From Acidimicrobiia bacterium UBA4744 (GTDB taxonomy: Bacteria; Actinomycetota; Acidimicrobiia; Spongiisociales; UBA4744), in contig DHIO01000050.1 of NCBI GenBank assembly GCA_002403855.1, positions 18,394 to 82,393 of the forward strand: DNA of 64,000 nucleotides, given 5' to 3'. Every line of letters starts with the position of its first letter. The first letter of the stretch is position 1. This document shows, in pieces, positions 36,390-45,730 of the stretch. A program made the position numbers and the translations under genes. The notes beneath the pieces are model-generated. The model was given only the letters and a program-made list of their open reading frames with translations, was not told the origin of the DNA and made no database searches.

Positions 36390-37175
36390 TCAGACCGGTG
36401 GGGACGCGTCGGCCAGGACGACTTCACCGACATGCTCCTCGAGGACGGTCTGAGCCTCGTGCGGCAGCGCCGTATCCGTGATCACCGCATCGGCCTCTTC
36501 GAGGCGGGCAATGGAGCTGATTCCCACCATGCCCCACTTGGAGTGATCGGCGACCACCACCAGTTGGTTTCCGGCAGCAATCAGGGCCCGGTCGGTCTCG
36601 GCCTCCAGGAGATTGGGAGTGGTGAACCCGGACTTGGCATCCATGCCGTGCACGCCCATGAAGACCAAATCCAGATGGGTGGCCTGCAGGGCCGATACTG
36701 CGAACGGACCCACCAGGGCATCGGACGGGGTGAGCATCCCCCCGGTGAGCACAACGGTACGGTTCCCGCCGGGCGCCCGGTGGAGGAGCTCGGCAACCCG
36801 AACCGAGTTGGTGACGACGGTAAGGCCGGGTACGTCAATGAGGTTGTGAGCGACGGCGAAGGTGGTCGTTCCTGCGCTCATGCCGATGGCGCTCCCCGGG
36901 CGTACCATTGCCGCGGCAAGCGCCGCGATCGCTTCCTTCTCCGCCTGCAGCCGAGTCGACTTGTCGGCAAAGCTCGGCTCATGCGAGGTGCCGTTGCGAA
37001 CGGCTGTGGCACCGCCGTGCACCCTCTCCAGCAGACCCCGTTCCTCCAGGACTTCGAGATCTCGCCGGATCGTCATGTCCGACACGTTGAGTTCACCCAC
37101 GAGATCTGACACTCGGACCCCGCCCGTACGACGAATCATCGACAGTATGTAGGCCTGGCGTTGCAACTGCAGCAC
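36390..37175 (-). CDS. DeoR-family transcriptional regulator
   Basis: GTG at 37175 gives 261 residues starting LQLQRQAYILSMIRRTGG; an AG-rich stretch precedes it, and the remaining upstream frame is unlike protein. N-terminal DeoR helix-turn-helix VRVSDLVGELNVSDMTIRRD with LEVLEERGLLERVHGGA, then a sugar-phosphate sensor domain (SAGTTTFAVAHNL, LTGGMLTP, FMGVHGMDAKSGFTTP). DeoR regulators usually repress a neighbouring sugar operon and release DNA on binding a sugar phosphate. Here it is divergent from the sugar ABC importer at 37500. Confidence 0.88.
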   Translation of the reverse strand: MLQLQRQAYILSMIRRTGGVRVSDLVGELNVSDMTIRRDLEVLEERGLLERVHGGATAVRNGTSHEPSFADKSTRLQAEKEAIAALAAAMVRPGSAIGMSAGTTTFAVAHNLIDVPGLTVVTNSVRVAELLHRAPGGNRTVVLTGGMLTPSDALVGPFAVSALQATHLDLVFMGVHGMDAKSGFTTPNLLEAETDRALIAAGNQLVVVADHSKWGMVGISSIARLEEADAVITDTALPHEAQTVLEEHVGEVVLADASPPV

Positions 37176-37499
37176 TTTGTCTGTCTCTCTCTGTCCGGCG
37201 ACCCCGATGTGGTGGATGGTCCCATGCACCGGATGGCCCGCCGCTTGGTGCCTTTCGCCCCTAGTTTCGGGTACCGGCGCCTCGCACAATGTCTCAGATG
37301 AGTCCAGCCTGACCGTCTGCCGTGCAGAAGTCAACATTTCCCAACAGAGACGGCAGAAAGGAACATCGCCGACAATGCATATTCCGCCTGTTAGAAGGGA
37401 GGTTTTGATTTTGAGGCGGCATCCGGCTGGAATAGACTCGCCCCTGTTGGTTTGTGTTCGGAAAGTCCGACCGCCCCAGATCAAAGGAGGAAGGGACAC
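37176..37499. other. Divergent regulatory interval between deoR-type gene and sugar importer
   Basis: 324 bases without a gene. Contains the importer promoter (37411-37438), a small inverted repeat TCGGA-AAG-TCCGA at 37458-37470 that could be a regulator site, and the ribosome-binding site AGGAGGAAGG just before 37500. Nothing else was recognised. Confidence 0.5.
37411..37438 (+). promoter_or_regulatory. Candidate promoter of the sugar importer operon
   Basis: TTGAGG (37411-37416) and TAGACT (37433-37438) are 16 bases apart and fit a sigma-A-type promoter. The inverted repeat at 37458-37470 would lie just downstream of the transcription start, a normal place for a repressor. Confidence 0.45.
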
Positions 37500-38852
37500 A
37501 TGACTCCGGAGAAACCCAGATCCCCGCTACTCAAGGGACTTCCGCACGTCACCAGACGCCAGGTGTTGAAGGGAGCCGGCGCTGCGGCCGGTCTGGCGGC
37601 CTTCCCCACGCTGCTGGCTGCCTGCGGCGATGATGAAGGTGCGACCACTACCGCAGCTGGTGGTGGCGGCGCGCCGAGCGGCACCCTGACCATCGGCTCC
37701 AACGCGTCTGACGAGCTGACCAAGAATGCCTACGGCGAAGCCTTCACCAAGTTCTCCGAAAAGACCGGGGTTGAACTCGCCATCAACACCGTCGACCACA
37801 ACACGTTCCAGCAACAGATCAACACGTATCTGCAGGGCCAACCCGACGATGCCTTCACATGGTTCGCCGGGTTTCGGATGAGGTTTTTTGCCGAGAAGGG
37901 TTTGGCGACGCCGTTCTCCGACGTCTGGAACGACAGTCTGAACGCCAATTACTCGGAAGCCTTCAAGCTGGCCTCGACCGGAAACGACGGAGAGCAGTAC
38001 TTCGTACCGTTCATCTTCTATCCGTGGGCGATCTTCTACCGCAAGAGCGTCTTCGCCGACAAGGGGTATAGCCCCCCCACGACGCTGGACGAGTTGAAGG
38101 AACTGGCCGCGGCGATGGAAGCCGACGGGATGGTTCCGTTCGCGTTCGGGAACGACGGCGGCTGGCCGGCCATGGGCACCTTCGACTACCTGAACCTGCG
38201 CACGAACGGTTACCAGTTCCATGTGGACCTGATGGCCGGGCTCAAGTCCTGGGAGAGCGATGAGGTCAAGCAGGTCTTCGCCACCTATGCCGAGTTGCTG
38301 CCTTACCACCAACCCGGGGCACTGGGCCGGACCTGGCAGGACGCAACGATCAGTATGGCCAACGGTACCGCCGGCATGCACTTGCTGGGCATGTTCCTCG
38401 GCGACGCTCTCATCGACCTTCCGGAGGAACGGGAAGACCTCGACTTCTTCGCCTTCCCGGAGATCAACCCGGATTACGGCCGGGAGTCGGTAGAAGCCCC
38501 GATCGACGGCTTCATGATCTCCAAGGAGCCCAAGAACATCGACGCCGCAAAGGCGCTGATGGCCTTCATGGGTACGGGTGAAGCTCAGGACTACTACACG
38601 GCCGTCAATCCGAACTGGCTGGCGACGGCCAACGACGCCACCACGTCCGGGTACACGCCGCTGCAGAACAAGGCGCTGGAGCTGATCGGCTCGGCCGCCA
38701 ACATCGCCCAATTCCTCGACCGCGACACCGACCCGGGGTTTGCGTCGGAGGTAGTGGGTGTGGCATTGACCGAGTTCATCAACGACCCGTCCAACGTCGA
38801 TAGCATCCTCGCTTCGGTCGAGGAGCAGAAGGCCGGGTACTTCGACGTCTAG
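37500..38852 (+). CDS. Carbohydrate ABC transporter substrate-binding lipoprotein, Tat-exported
   Basis: ATG at 37500 after AGGAGGAAGGG; 450 residues. The signal contains a twin-arginine motif (TRRQVLKGAGAAAG) followed by a lipobox (LLAACG), so it is probably folded before export by Tat and then lipidated. The mature part is an SBP_bac_1 (MalE/UgpB-like) domain: INTYLQGQPDDAFTWFAGFR, VPFIFYPWAIFYRKSVFADK and PIDGFMISKEPKNIDAAKAL. Ligand probably an oligosaccharide, given the neighbouring GH97 glycosidase. First gene of a binding protein-permease-permease operon. Confidence 0.92.
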   Translation: MTPEKPRSPLLKGLPHVTRRQVLKGAGAAAGLAAFPTLLAACGDDEGATTTAAGGGGAPSGTLTIGSNASDELTKNAYGEAFTKFSEKTGVELAINTVDHNTFQQQINTYLQGQPDDAFTWFAGFRMRFFAEKGLATPFSDVWNDSLNANYSEAFKLASTGNDGEQYFVPFIFYPWAIFYRKSVFADKGYSPPTTLDELKELAAAMEADGMVPFAFGNDGGWPAMGTFDYLNLRTNGYQFHVDLMAGLKSWESDEVKQVFATYAELLPYHQPGALGRTWQDATISMANGTAGMHLLGMFLGDALIDLPEEREDLDFFAFPEINPDYGRESVEAPIDGFMISKEPKNIDAAKALMAFMGTGEAQDYYTAVNPNWLATANDATTSGYTPLQNKALELIGSAANIAQFLDRDTDPGFASEVVGVALTEFINDPSNVDSILASVEEQKAGYFDV

Positions 38853-38864
38853 AGTTCGGGCAGC

Positions 38865-39821
38865 ATGAGCACAGAGGTTGAAATAGCCACAACGGAAGAG
38901 GTGAGGAGGCCGAAGGCGCGGAAGCGCTTCAGCCTCCTCACCCGCCGTGACGTGGGGATGCTGGTGCTGCTGCTCGGCCTGCCGGCGTTCATTCACATTG
39001 TCTTTGTGTGGGTCCCGGCGATCCTCTCGGTGATTCTGTCGTTTGCCAGATGGGACGGAATCGGAGGGATCGAGACGATCAACTGGATCGGCACTCAGAA
39101 TTACGTAGATATCGCCACCATCTACCCGCCGTTCTGGCCGGCCGTCACGCACAACCTGATCTGGCTCGGCGTCTTCATCTTGATCGCCACCCCGTTCGGG
39201 ATGTTCCTCGCCGTGCAACTCGATAAGGAACTGAAGGGCTCACGGTTCTACCAGAACGCCCTCTACGTGCCGGTGGTGCTGTCGCTGGCGCTGGTCGGGT
39301 TCATCTGGCAGCTGATCTACGCCCCCGAGCAGGGTCTGATCAACAACATTCTGGGACGAACCGATCCCGACAATCTGATCGATTGGTTGGGCAATCCGAG
39401 CATCAACCTGTGGATGGTGCTCATCGCCGCCAGCTGGCGGCACGTCGGCTACATCATGATCCTCTACCTGGCCGGTTTGAAGAGCGTCGACCCGGCCCTC
39501 AAGGAGGCCGCGGCGATAGACGGGGCAACCAGCCGCCAGACCTTCTTCCACGTAGTGTTTCCGGTGTTGAAGCCCATCAACATCGTGATCCTGGTGATCA
39601 CCATCATCGAATCGTTGCGGGCCTTCGACATCGTCTACGTGATCAACAAAGGGCGCAATGGTCTGGAACTGCTGTCGGTGGCGGTCACCAACAACATCAT
39701 CGGTGAGGCCAGCCGCATCGGATTCGGCTCGGCGCTGGCCGTGGTGCTACTGGTGATCTCTCTCGGAGTGATCATTCCGTATCTGTACCGGACCTTCCGA
39801 GCCGAGGAGAAACCCGCATGA
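38865..39821 (+). CDS. Carbohydrate ABC transporter permease (MalF type)
   Basis: 318 residues. Basic cytoplasmic N-terminal tail of ~30 residues, then six membrane helices. The EAA loop LKEAAAIDGATSRQTFFHVV followed by FPVLKPIN docks the ATPase. A 12-base gap follows the binding-protein gene; the stop overlaps the next ATG. Confidence 0.9.
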   Translation: MSTEVEIATTEEVRRPKARKRFSLLTRRDVGMLVLLLGLPAFIHIVFVWVPAILSVILSFARWDGIGGIETINWIGTQNYVDIATIYPPFWPAVTHNLIWLGVFILIATPFGMFLAVQLDKELKGSRFYQNALYVPVVLSLALVGFIWQLIYAPEQGLINNILGRTDPDNLIDWLGNPSINLWMVLIAASWRHVGYIMILYLAGLKSVDPALKEAAAIDGATSRQTFFHVVFPVLKPINIVILVITIIESLRAFDIVYVINKGRNGLELLSVAVTNNIIGEASRIGFGSALAVVLLVISLGVIIPYLYRTFRAEEKPA

Positions 39822-40732
39822 CGGCGGTCGGCGAGACCCGCGACGTGGCTGCCAACAAGGCAGGCACCGGACAAGTCCGGTCCAAGTGGCGAACCCGTGG
39901 GTTGCAGCTGTTTCTGCTGGTGACGGCCCTGGTGTGGCTCACGCCTCTGATCTGGGCCTTCTACACGTCGTTGCGTCCGTATGCTTCAACGGCCGTTGAG
40001 GGATACGTCTCCATCGGCGGCGAGTACAACTTCGACAACTACCTCAGCGCCTGGGAAGACGGCGAGATGTGGAAGTTCTTCGTCAACACGCTGATCATCA
40101 CGGTGCCGGCGGTGATCCTGACGTTGTGGCTGGCCTCGATGGCCGCCTTCGCCCTGTCCCGGTTCAGCTTCCGCTTCAACCTGATTCTGCTGATGCTGTT
40201 CACCGCCGGCAACCTGCTGCCCCAGCAGGTCATCATCACGCCGCTCTACCGGATGTTTCTGTCGATTCCGCTACCGGACTGGCTGGCCGGCAGCGGAGTC
40301 ATGTTCGACAGCGCCTTCGGGATCGTCACCATTCACGTGGCTTTCCAGATGGGATTCTGCACGTTCGTCCTCAGCAACTACATGAAGGCGCTTCCACCCG
40401 ACCTCAACGAGGCCGCCTTCGTGGACGGCGCCTCGGTCTGGCGCCAGTACTGGTCGGTGATTCTTCCACTGTCTCGACCCCCTCTGGCGGCGCTGGCCAC
40501 GCTGCAGTTCACCTGGATCTACAACGACTTCTTCTGGGCGCTGGTGCTGATGACCACGGGAGCCAAACGCCCGATCACTTCAGCCCTGCAGAACCTCAGC
40601 GGGACGTTCTTCACCGACAACAACCTGATCGCGGCCGGATCACTGCTGGCGGCCGTCCCCACGCTCATCGTGTTCATCATCCTCCAGCGGCAATTCGTTG
40701 CCGGATTGACCCTGGGGTCGACGAAGGGGTAA
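39818..40732 (+). CDS. Carbohydrate ABC transporter permease (MalG type)
   Basis: 304 residues, ATG in ATGA overlap. Six helices with the EAA loop LNEAAFVDGASVWRQYWSVI followed by LPLSRPPL. MalG-like C-terminal ending (FIILQRQFVAGLTLGSTKG). No ATP-binding gene follows, so the importer must borrow a shared MsmK/UgpC-type ATPase from elsewhere in the genome. Confidence 0.9.
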   Translation: MTAVGETRDVAANKAGTGQVRSKWRTRGLQLFLLVTALVWLTPLIWAFYTSLRPYASTAVEGYVSIGGEYNFDNYLSAWEDGEMWKFFVNTLIITVPAVILTLWLASMAAFALSRFSFRFNLILLMLFTAGNLLPQQVIITPLYRMFLSIPLPDWLAGSGVMFDSAFGIVTIHVAFQMGFCTFVLSNYMKALPPDLNEAAFVDGASVWRQYWSVILPLSRPPLAALATLQFTWIYNDFFWALVLMTTGAKRPITSALQNLSGTFFTDNNLIAAGSLLAAVPTLIVFIILQRQFVAGLTLGSTKG

Positions 40733-40735
40733 GAG

Positions 40736-40797
40736 GGTTTCAGGTTTCAGGTTTCAGGTTTCAGGTCTCAGGTTCGGGTTTCAGGTTCCGGGTTCCA
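40736..40797. repeat. Degenerate heptanucleotide tandem repeat
   Basis: Nine head-to-tail units of GGTTTCA: four perfect, then variants GGTCTCA, GGTTCG (6 bases), GGTTTCA, GGTTCCG and GGTTCCA. It starts 4 bases after the permease stop and runs into the last six codons of the convergent GH97 gene, so it forms that protein's C-terminal end. Confidence 0.9.
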
Positions 40798-42661
40798 GGC
40801 GCGCGAGGAAGCCGCCGGCCGGTTGCATCACCAACCGGAACCGATCGGATGGCCGGACCGATCCGGTCTTGGAACGCCAAGCGCCATCGTCTGCATCGGT
40901 GACGACCAGGCTCGGAGCGGCTGAGGTCAAGAAACCCAGCGGGAGTTCCAGATGCCTGGCCTCCTGGGTGCCGTTGATTCCGGCCAGATACCACGTGGAC
41001 CCCGTCCGGCGGGCCAGAACGACGAACTCGCCGGGGAAGCCGTCGACAAACAGGGTTTCGTCCCAGGCAGCCGGTATGTCCCGAAGCAGTTCACGCACAA
41101 AAGGAGGGCTGGACTGATAGGACGCGACGCCGTCGGCGTAGTGAAGCAAACCGGACTCAAAGAGCACCGCCAGCGCCAGTTCATGGCCGTTGGTGGTTTG
41201 GTGGGGGAAAAGGAAGTCACCGAACGTGACCGGGGTGTAGTCCATCGGGCCGACCACGTTGCGAGTGAAAGGCAGAATCGTGTTGTTCCAGACGGCGGTT
41301 TCTGGGAAGTGTTCGTCGAAACCGTACTGTTCGGCCCCTCGCACTGCTTCCATAGTCATGAGGTTCGGCCAGGTCCGGCGCCAGCCTCGCGGAACCGTAC
41401 AGCCGTGCAGATTGACCATGAGCCGGTGCTCGGCGGCGTCGGCGAGGATCTCCCAGTAGAGCTTGATCCCCGTTTGCTTGTCGCTGTGGAAGAAGTCCAC
41501 CTTGATGCCGGCGACCCCCCAGTCGGCCAGTTTGGCGAACTCGGTCCGCCGGGCTTCGGGGTCGTACATGCGGTCGCGGGGCTGTTCCATCACCTCGTTG
41601 TGGGGCCCGCCGGAGTTGTACCAGAGCCATACCCCGACCCCCTTCTCCCGGGCCCTTTGGATGAACTGCTCGATCTCCGCATCTGAGTGCACGTCCCAAT
41701 GGGCGTCGAGGAGCGTGTACTCCCATCCCAGTTCTGCTGCCAAGTCGACAAAGGGCTCGACCAGGCTGAGATCTTGGGGACTGGATCGATCGGACCACCA
41801 ACTCCACGACACCCTCCCCGGCTTGATCCACGATGTGTCAACGATCGCGCTGTCGCGGCTGAGGTGGGTGATCAGGCCGGTTTCGACGATGGTCGCCGGA
41901 GAGTCGCCAACGATGATGACCCGCCACGGAGTCTGCCACGGCAGGGTGCTCTGCGGTTCGACTTCGCCAATCCCCAAACCCTCGCCGGGATGGGGCGGCA
42001 CCAGGCCGTACTCACGGCCGATGGGCGCGGCGCTCAGGTGAGCACCGAAGTAATCGGGGGACAGGTCTGCTTCGGCTAGGAGGACCCACACTTCACCCGT
42101 CTTGAACAAGGCCGGCATGTTCCACGACGCCATCCCGGTGGCAGTGCCGATCGCCACACCGTTCTGATAGGCAGCCTCATACGCGGGCGTCGCCCAGCCG
42201 GGCAGATCGTGCTCTTGGATCCAAGCTTGCCCCTCATCTGCGAAGTTGAAGGAGGTGAGTTCGTCGTTGATGGTGTGGAAGGTGTCGTCTCGATTCGGGA
42301 ACCGGTATCGGAATGCGATGCCGTCGTCGTAGGCGCGCAGCACGATCTCGACCGGTTCTCCGTTGGGCGAGGTGCACTCGAGGACCAGTTGCCTACCTTG
42401 GGCGGTCATGGCCCGCCGTTTTCCGTAGATGAGGAGGTAGTGATCGTCGACGGTCACGGGGGCGGACGGGGGGGCGACGGTGAGCTGCGAGAAGTCGTGA
42501 TCCGACCGGCGCAGGCCAAGCCGCGAGGATTCCAAAACCGGCCGGCCATCGTAAACAACCCGGTAGTTGAGTCGGCCTGGAACGTCAAACGAGGTGGCAT
42601 CCGTGGTGACCTCCACAGTCAGGCCACCGCTCCTGCTCGTCAGCTGCAGCGTTGCACTCAA
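40781..42661 (-). CDS. Glycoside hydrolase family 97 (alpha-galactosidase/alpha-glucosidase)
   Basis: TTG at 42661 taken as start because it follows AGGGAAG by 5 bases and the GH97 N-terminal sandwich begins there (LQLTSRSGGLTVEVTTDA); the longer open frame overlaps the divergent ABC gene. 626 residues, no signal peptide, so cytoplasmic. N-terminal beta-sandwich, then a barrel with SWWSDRSSPQDLSLVEPFVD, LDAHWDVHSD and GIKVDFFHSD. Asp389 in KVDF sits where retaining GH97 alpha-galactosidases have their nucleophile, whereas inverting members lack it. It likely hydrolyses the sugar brought in by the adjacent importer. A -10-like TACGAT lies ~24 bases upstream. Confidence 0.85.
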   Translation of the reverse strand: MSATLQLTSRSGGLTVEVTTDATSFDVPGRLNYRVVYDGRPVLESSRLGLRRSDHDFSQLTVAPPSAPVTVDDHYLLIYGKRRAMTAQGRQLVLECTSPNGEPVEIVLRAYDDGIAFRYRFPNRDDTFHTINDELTSFNFADEGQAWIQEHDLPGWATPAYEAAYQNGVAIGTATGMASWNMPALFKTGEVWVLLAEADLSPDYFGAHLSAAPIGREYGLVPPHPGEGLGIGEVEPQSTLPWQTPWRVIIVGDSPATIVETGLITHLSRDSAIVDTSWIKPGRVSWSWWSDRSSPQDLSLVEPFVDLAAELGWEYTLLDAHWDVHSDAEIEQFIQRAREKGVGVWLWYNSGGPHNEVMEQPRDRMYDPEARRTEFAKLADWGVAGIKVDFFHSDKQTGIKLYWEILADAAEHRLMVNLHGCTVPRGWRRTWPNLMTMEAVRGAEQYGFDEHFPETAVWNNTILPFTRNVVGPMDYTPVTFGDFLFPHQTTNGHELALAVLFESGLLHYADGVASYQSSPPFVRELLRDIPAAWDETLFVDGFPGEFVVLARRTGSTWYLAGINGTQEARHLELPLGFLTSAAPSLVVTDADDGAWRSKTGSVRPSDRFRLVMQPAGGFLARLEPGT

Positions 42662-42803
42662 AATGGCTTCCCTGTCGAAAGGCGGATCGTAGCGCTCGCG
42701 CTGCGACGCCCCGTCGGTAAATCGCCGGGGAGAGTAAGCTCGCTCACCCGGATTCTGCAGCGTGAGCGGGAGCCCGGATTCGGATGGTGAGAGAGGAACC
42801 AGG

Positions 42804-43814
42804 ATGACCGGACCCATTGTGCGCGTCGAGAACGTCGTCAAGACGTTCGGGGAGACCGTGCGCGCTCTCGACGGCGTCAGCCTCGAATTCGAACCAGGCA
42901 TTGTCTATGGGTTGCTCGGGCCCAACGGGGCGGGAAAGACGACCTTGATTCGAGTTCTTACGACTCTGTTGAAGGCCGACTCCGGATATGCCGAAGTTGC
43001 CGGTGTCGACGTGCGTGCCGATCCGGTGGCCGCCCGTACCCATATCGGCCTGGCCGGCCAGTTCGCGGCTGTCGACGATTACCTGACCGGCCGGGAGAAC
43101 GTAGAGATGGTCGGTCGCCTCTACAACCTTTCGGCGGAGGAAGCGAAGCGGCGAGCCGGAGAGTTGTTGGAGCGGATTCATCTCGACGATGCCGCCGACC
43201 GGACCGTCCGAACATACTCCGGCGGAATGCGACGCCGCCTCGACCTGGCCGCCTCGCTGGTCGGCCGACCGCAGGTCCTCTTCCTCGACGAGCCGACCAC
43301 CGGCATAGATCCCCAGAGCCGTTTGGACCTCTGGGAACTCATCCGGGATCTGATTGCGACCGGCACGACCGTCCTGCTCACCACGCAGTATCTCGATGAA
43401 GCCGATCAGCTGGCCAATCAGATCGGGGTGATCGACCGGGGCAAGCTCATCGCGCAGGGTACCGGGGACGGGTTGAAGGACAGGATGGGCGGATCGGTGA
43501 TCGAATTGCACGTCGCCGACGACGAGAGAGACCGGACTCTTGAAGCTCTTCGAGCCATCTCCCACGAAGCCAGTTTCGAGACGGCCCGCAAGAGCATACG
43601 GCTTCCCGCTCCGGACGGATCACTGACGCTGCTGGCCGTAGTTCGGCGCCTGGACGAGAGTGGAATCACAGCTCAAGACGTGGCATTGCACAAACCGACT
43701 CTCGACGACGTGTTCTTGACCTTGACAGGGCGGGGCGCTGCCGAAGCGGAGGCCGAACGGGAGTCGACCAAACAACCGGGACGGCGGGGACGGCGGGAAA
43801 GGAGCGCAGTCTGA
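42804..43814 (+). CDS. ABC exporter ATP-binding protein (DrrA/daunorubicin-resistance type)
   Basis: 336 residues from the ATG at 42804 after GAGAGGAACC. Walker A GPNGAGKTTLIR, signature YSGGMRRRLDLA, Walker B LFLDEPTTGIDPQS, H-loop TTQYLDEADQLANQ. The C-terminal DrrA-type domain ends LDDVFLTLTGRGAAE, followed by a charged tail. Works with the permease that starts one base before its stop. Substrate unknown; family members export drugs or glycolipids. Confidence 0.9.
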   Translation: MTGPIVRVENVVKTFGETVRALDGVSLEFEPGIVYGLLGPNGAGKTTLIRVLTTLLKADSGYAEVAGVDVRADPVAARTHIGLAGQFAAVDDYLTGRENVEMVGRLYNLSAEEAKRRAGELLERIHLDDAADRTVRTYSGGMRRRLDLAASLVGRPQVLFLDEPTTGIDPQSRLDLWELIRDLIATGTTVLLTTQYLDEADQLANQIGVIDRGKLIAQGTGDGLKDRMGGSVIELHVADDERDRTLEALRAISHEASFETARKSIRLPAPDGSLTLLAVVRRLDESGITAQDVALHKPTLDDVFLTLTGRGAAEAEAERESTKQPGRRGRRERSAV

Positions 43815-44701
43815 TGGCGACCGCGACGGAAGCTGCTCGTCCTTCACGGATCAGCCCCGCTCACACCATCAAAGACATTGCAGTCATCACGAAGCGGAAC
43901 CTGCTGCGGAACATCCGCCTGCCCCAGCTTCTGATCTTCGCAACGGTTCAGCCGGTGATGTTCCTCCTTCTCTTCAACTACGTGTTCGGAGGTGCGATCG
44001 GCGGAGCGATTCCCCCCATTGCCCAAGGCGAATACATCAACTGGTTGTTGCCGGGTCTGCTGATCCAGGTGGCGGCATTCGGGGCCGGACAAACCGCGCT
44101 CGGTCTCACAGAGGATCTTTCCAAGGGAGTGATCGATCGGTTCCGGTCGCTGCCCATGGCTCGGTCCGCCGTGCTGGCGGGACGGACGCTATCGGATGTC
44201 ATTCGGAATGGGTTCGTAATCGGGCTGATGGTGGTGATGGGATTCCTGATGGGCTTCCGCTATCAGACCAATTTCCTTTCTTTCGTCGCCGGTCTGGCCG
44301 TGGCGATGGTGTTTTCGTATTCGCTCTCGTGGATCATGGCTACCATCGGACTGGCGGTGAAGAACCCCGAGGCGGCCCAATCCGCCGTCTTTCTCCCTGT
44401 GTTCCCACTCGTGTTCGCCAGTTCGGTGTTCGTTCCCACCCAGACGATGCCGGCTTGGCTGCAGACCTTTGCCGAGAACCAACCGATCACGGTTACCGTC
44501 AACGCCCTGCGGGGTCTGATGCTGGGGCGTGAGGCGCTCATCGACTACCAGCCGGGGATGACCGCCAATCAGATTACCCAGGCGGTTGCCGAAGCCCCAA
44601 CGGTCGAGGGTCAGGTGCTGCAGTCGCTGGGCTGGGCGGTGGCCATCATGATTGTCTTCGTACCGCTGGCCATCAGGGTCTATCGCAAAACGGTGAGCTG
44701 A
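43814..44701 (+). CDS. ABC-2 type exporter permease (DrrB type)
   Basis: 295 residues; ATG overlaps the ATPase stop by one base (TGATG). Six membrane helices with the ABC-2 signature GLTEDLSKGVIDRFRSLPMA after the second, and the end segment FPLVFASSVFVPTQTMPAWL typical of DrrB. Forms the export channel with the preceding ATPase. Confidence 0.9.
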   Translation: MATATEAARPSRISPAHTIKDIAVITKRNLLRNIRLPQLLIFATVQPVMFLLLFNYVFGGAIGGAIPPIAQGEYINWLLPGLLIQVAAFGAGQTALGLTEDLSKGVIDRFRSLPMARSAVLAGRTLSDVIRNGFVIGLMVVMGFLMGFRYQTNFLSFVAGLAVAMVFSYSLSWIMATIGLAVKNPEAAQSAVFLPVFPLVFASSVFVPTQTMPAWLQTFAENQPITVTVNALRGLMLGREALIDYQPGMTANQITQAVAEAPTVEGQVLQSLGWAVAIMIVFVPLAIRVYRKTVS

Positions 44702-44808
44702 CCACAACTCAAGATTCCTCCAGAGGATCGCGCCCACAAAGGCGCCGGTCTGCAACCACCCGGGGCGTGTGCGGTTCGCTACTGTCCGGGGGACTGGAAA
44801 GGGAAGAG

Positions 44809-45708
44809 TTGGATTCAGGGCCTTGGTACGCCGGCATCGAAGCGGGCGGTTCGAAATGGAGGGTGGGGGTAGGCCGATCGCCGGCCGTGATTGCCGACGA
44901 CACGATCACCACGACCAACCCAGACTCGACGATATCCGCGTGTGTAGAGGCCATTCGCGGCATGGGCGTGCCCATCGACGGAGCCGGCATAGCCTCATTC
45001 GGACCGCTCGACCTCAATCCGACGTCGCACACCTATGGATTCATCAAGACAACCCCCAAGCCGGGTTGGAGCAACACCGACGTGAAGGGCCGAATCGAAC
45101 GGGAACTGGGCATCCCGGCAGCGATCGAAATCGACGTGGGCGGAGCGGCGCTCGGTGAAGCTTGGTGGGGAGCCGGCCGCGGGCTCGACTCATTCGTCTA
45201 CGTGACCGTGGGGACCGGTATTGGAGCTGCACTGCTGCGTTCCGGACGAACCTCCCATGAGCACGGCCATCCCGAGATGGGTCATATCAGTGTCGAGCGG
45301 GAAACAGAGGATGCCTTTGCGGGAGTCTGCCCCTTTCACCGGAGTTGTTTGGAGGGTATGGCGGCGGGTCCGGCCATACGGGCCCGCTGGGGAGTACCGT
45401 CAACCGAGTTGAACGACCGCGCCGAGGTGTGGGACCTCGAAGCAAGGTACCTTGCCCAAGGTTTGGCGACGTATGCCTACACGCTGGTCCCGCAGCGGAT
45501 CATCGTCGGCGGTGGCATCATGCAGCAGCCCGGATTGCTCGAGTTGGTGCGGAAGCGACTCGCCGAGCGAATCAACGGTTACGGTCCGGCGCCACCGGAC
45601 GTGGAGTCATTCGTCGTTCCGCCCGAGCTGGGCCAGGACGCCGGCCTGATCGGCGCGATTGCCCTGGCTCTGGACCGCTTTGAGACAACAACCGTTCGTC
45701 CACCTTGA
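44809..45708 (+). CDS. ROK-family sugar kinase (fructokinase-like)
   Basis: TTG at 44809, 5 bases after GGAAAGGGAAG, is preferred to the GTG at 44767, which would place the ATP-binding strand unusually far in; 299 residues. Motifs: YAGIEAGGSKWRVGVG (phosphate-1), VYVTVGTGIGAALL (phosphate-2), HEHGHPEMGHI and CPFHRSCLEGMAAGPAI, a zinc-binding H-C-H-C region. The EAGGSK form matches bacterial ROK fructokinases. It may phosphorylate the hexose released by GH97 nearby, an inference from distance only. Confidence 0.85.
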   Translation: MDSGPWYAGIEAGGSKWRVGVGRSPAVIADDTITTTNPDSTISACVEAIRGMGVPIDGAGIASFGPLDLNPTSHTYGFIKTTPKPGWSNTDVKGRIERELGIPAAIEIDVGGAALGEAWWGAGRGLDSFVYVTVGTGIGAALLRSGRTSHEHGHPEMGHISVERETEDAFAGVCPFHRSCLEGMAAGPAIRARWGVPSTELNDRAEVWDLEARYLAQGLATYAYTLVPQRIIVGGGIMQQPGLLELVRKRLAERINGYGPAPPDVESFVVPPELGQDAGLIGAIALALDRFETTTVRPP

Positions 45709-45730
45709 GGCACTCTGGAGAGCGATGCTC

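Noticed and set aside
40736..40797. Heptanucleotide array as a CRISPR or REP element
   Set aside because: Units are 7 bases with no spacers; it is a plain tandem repeat.
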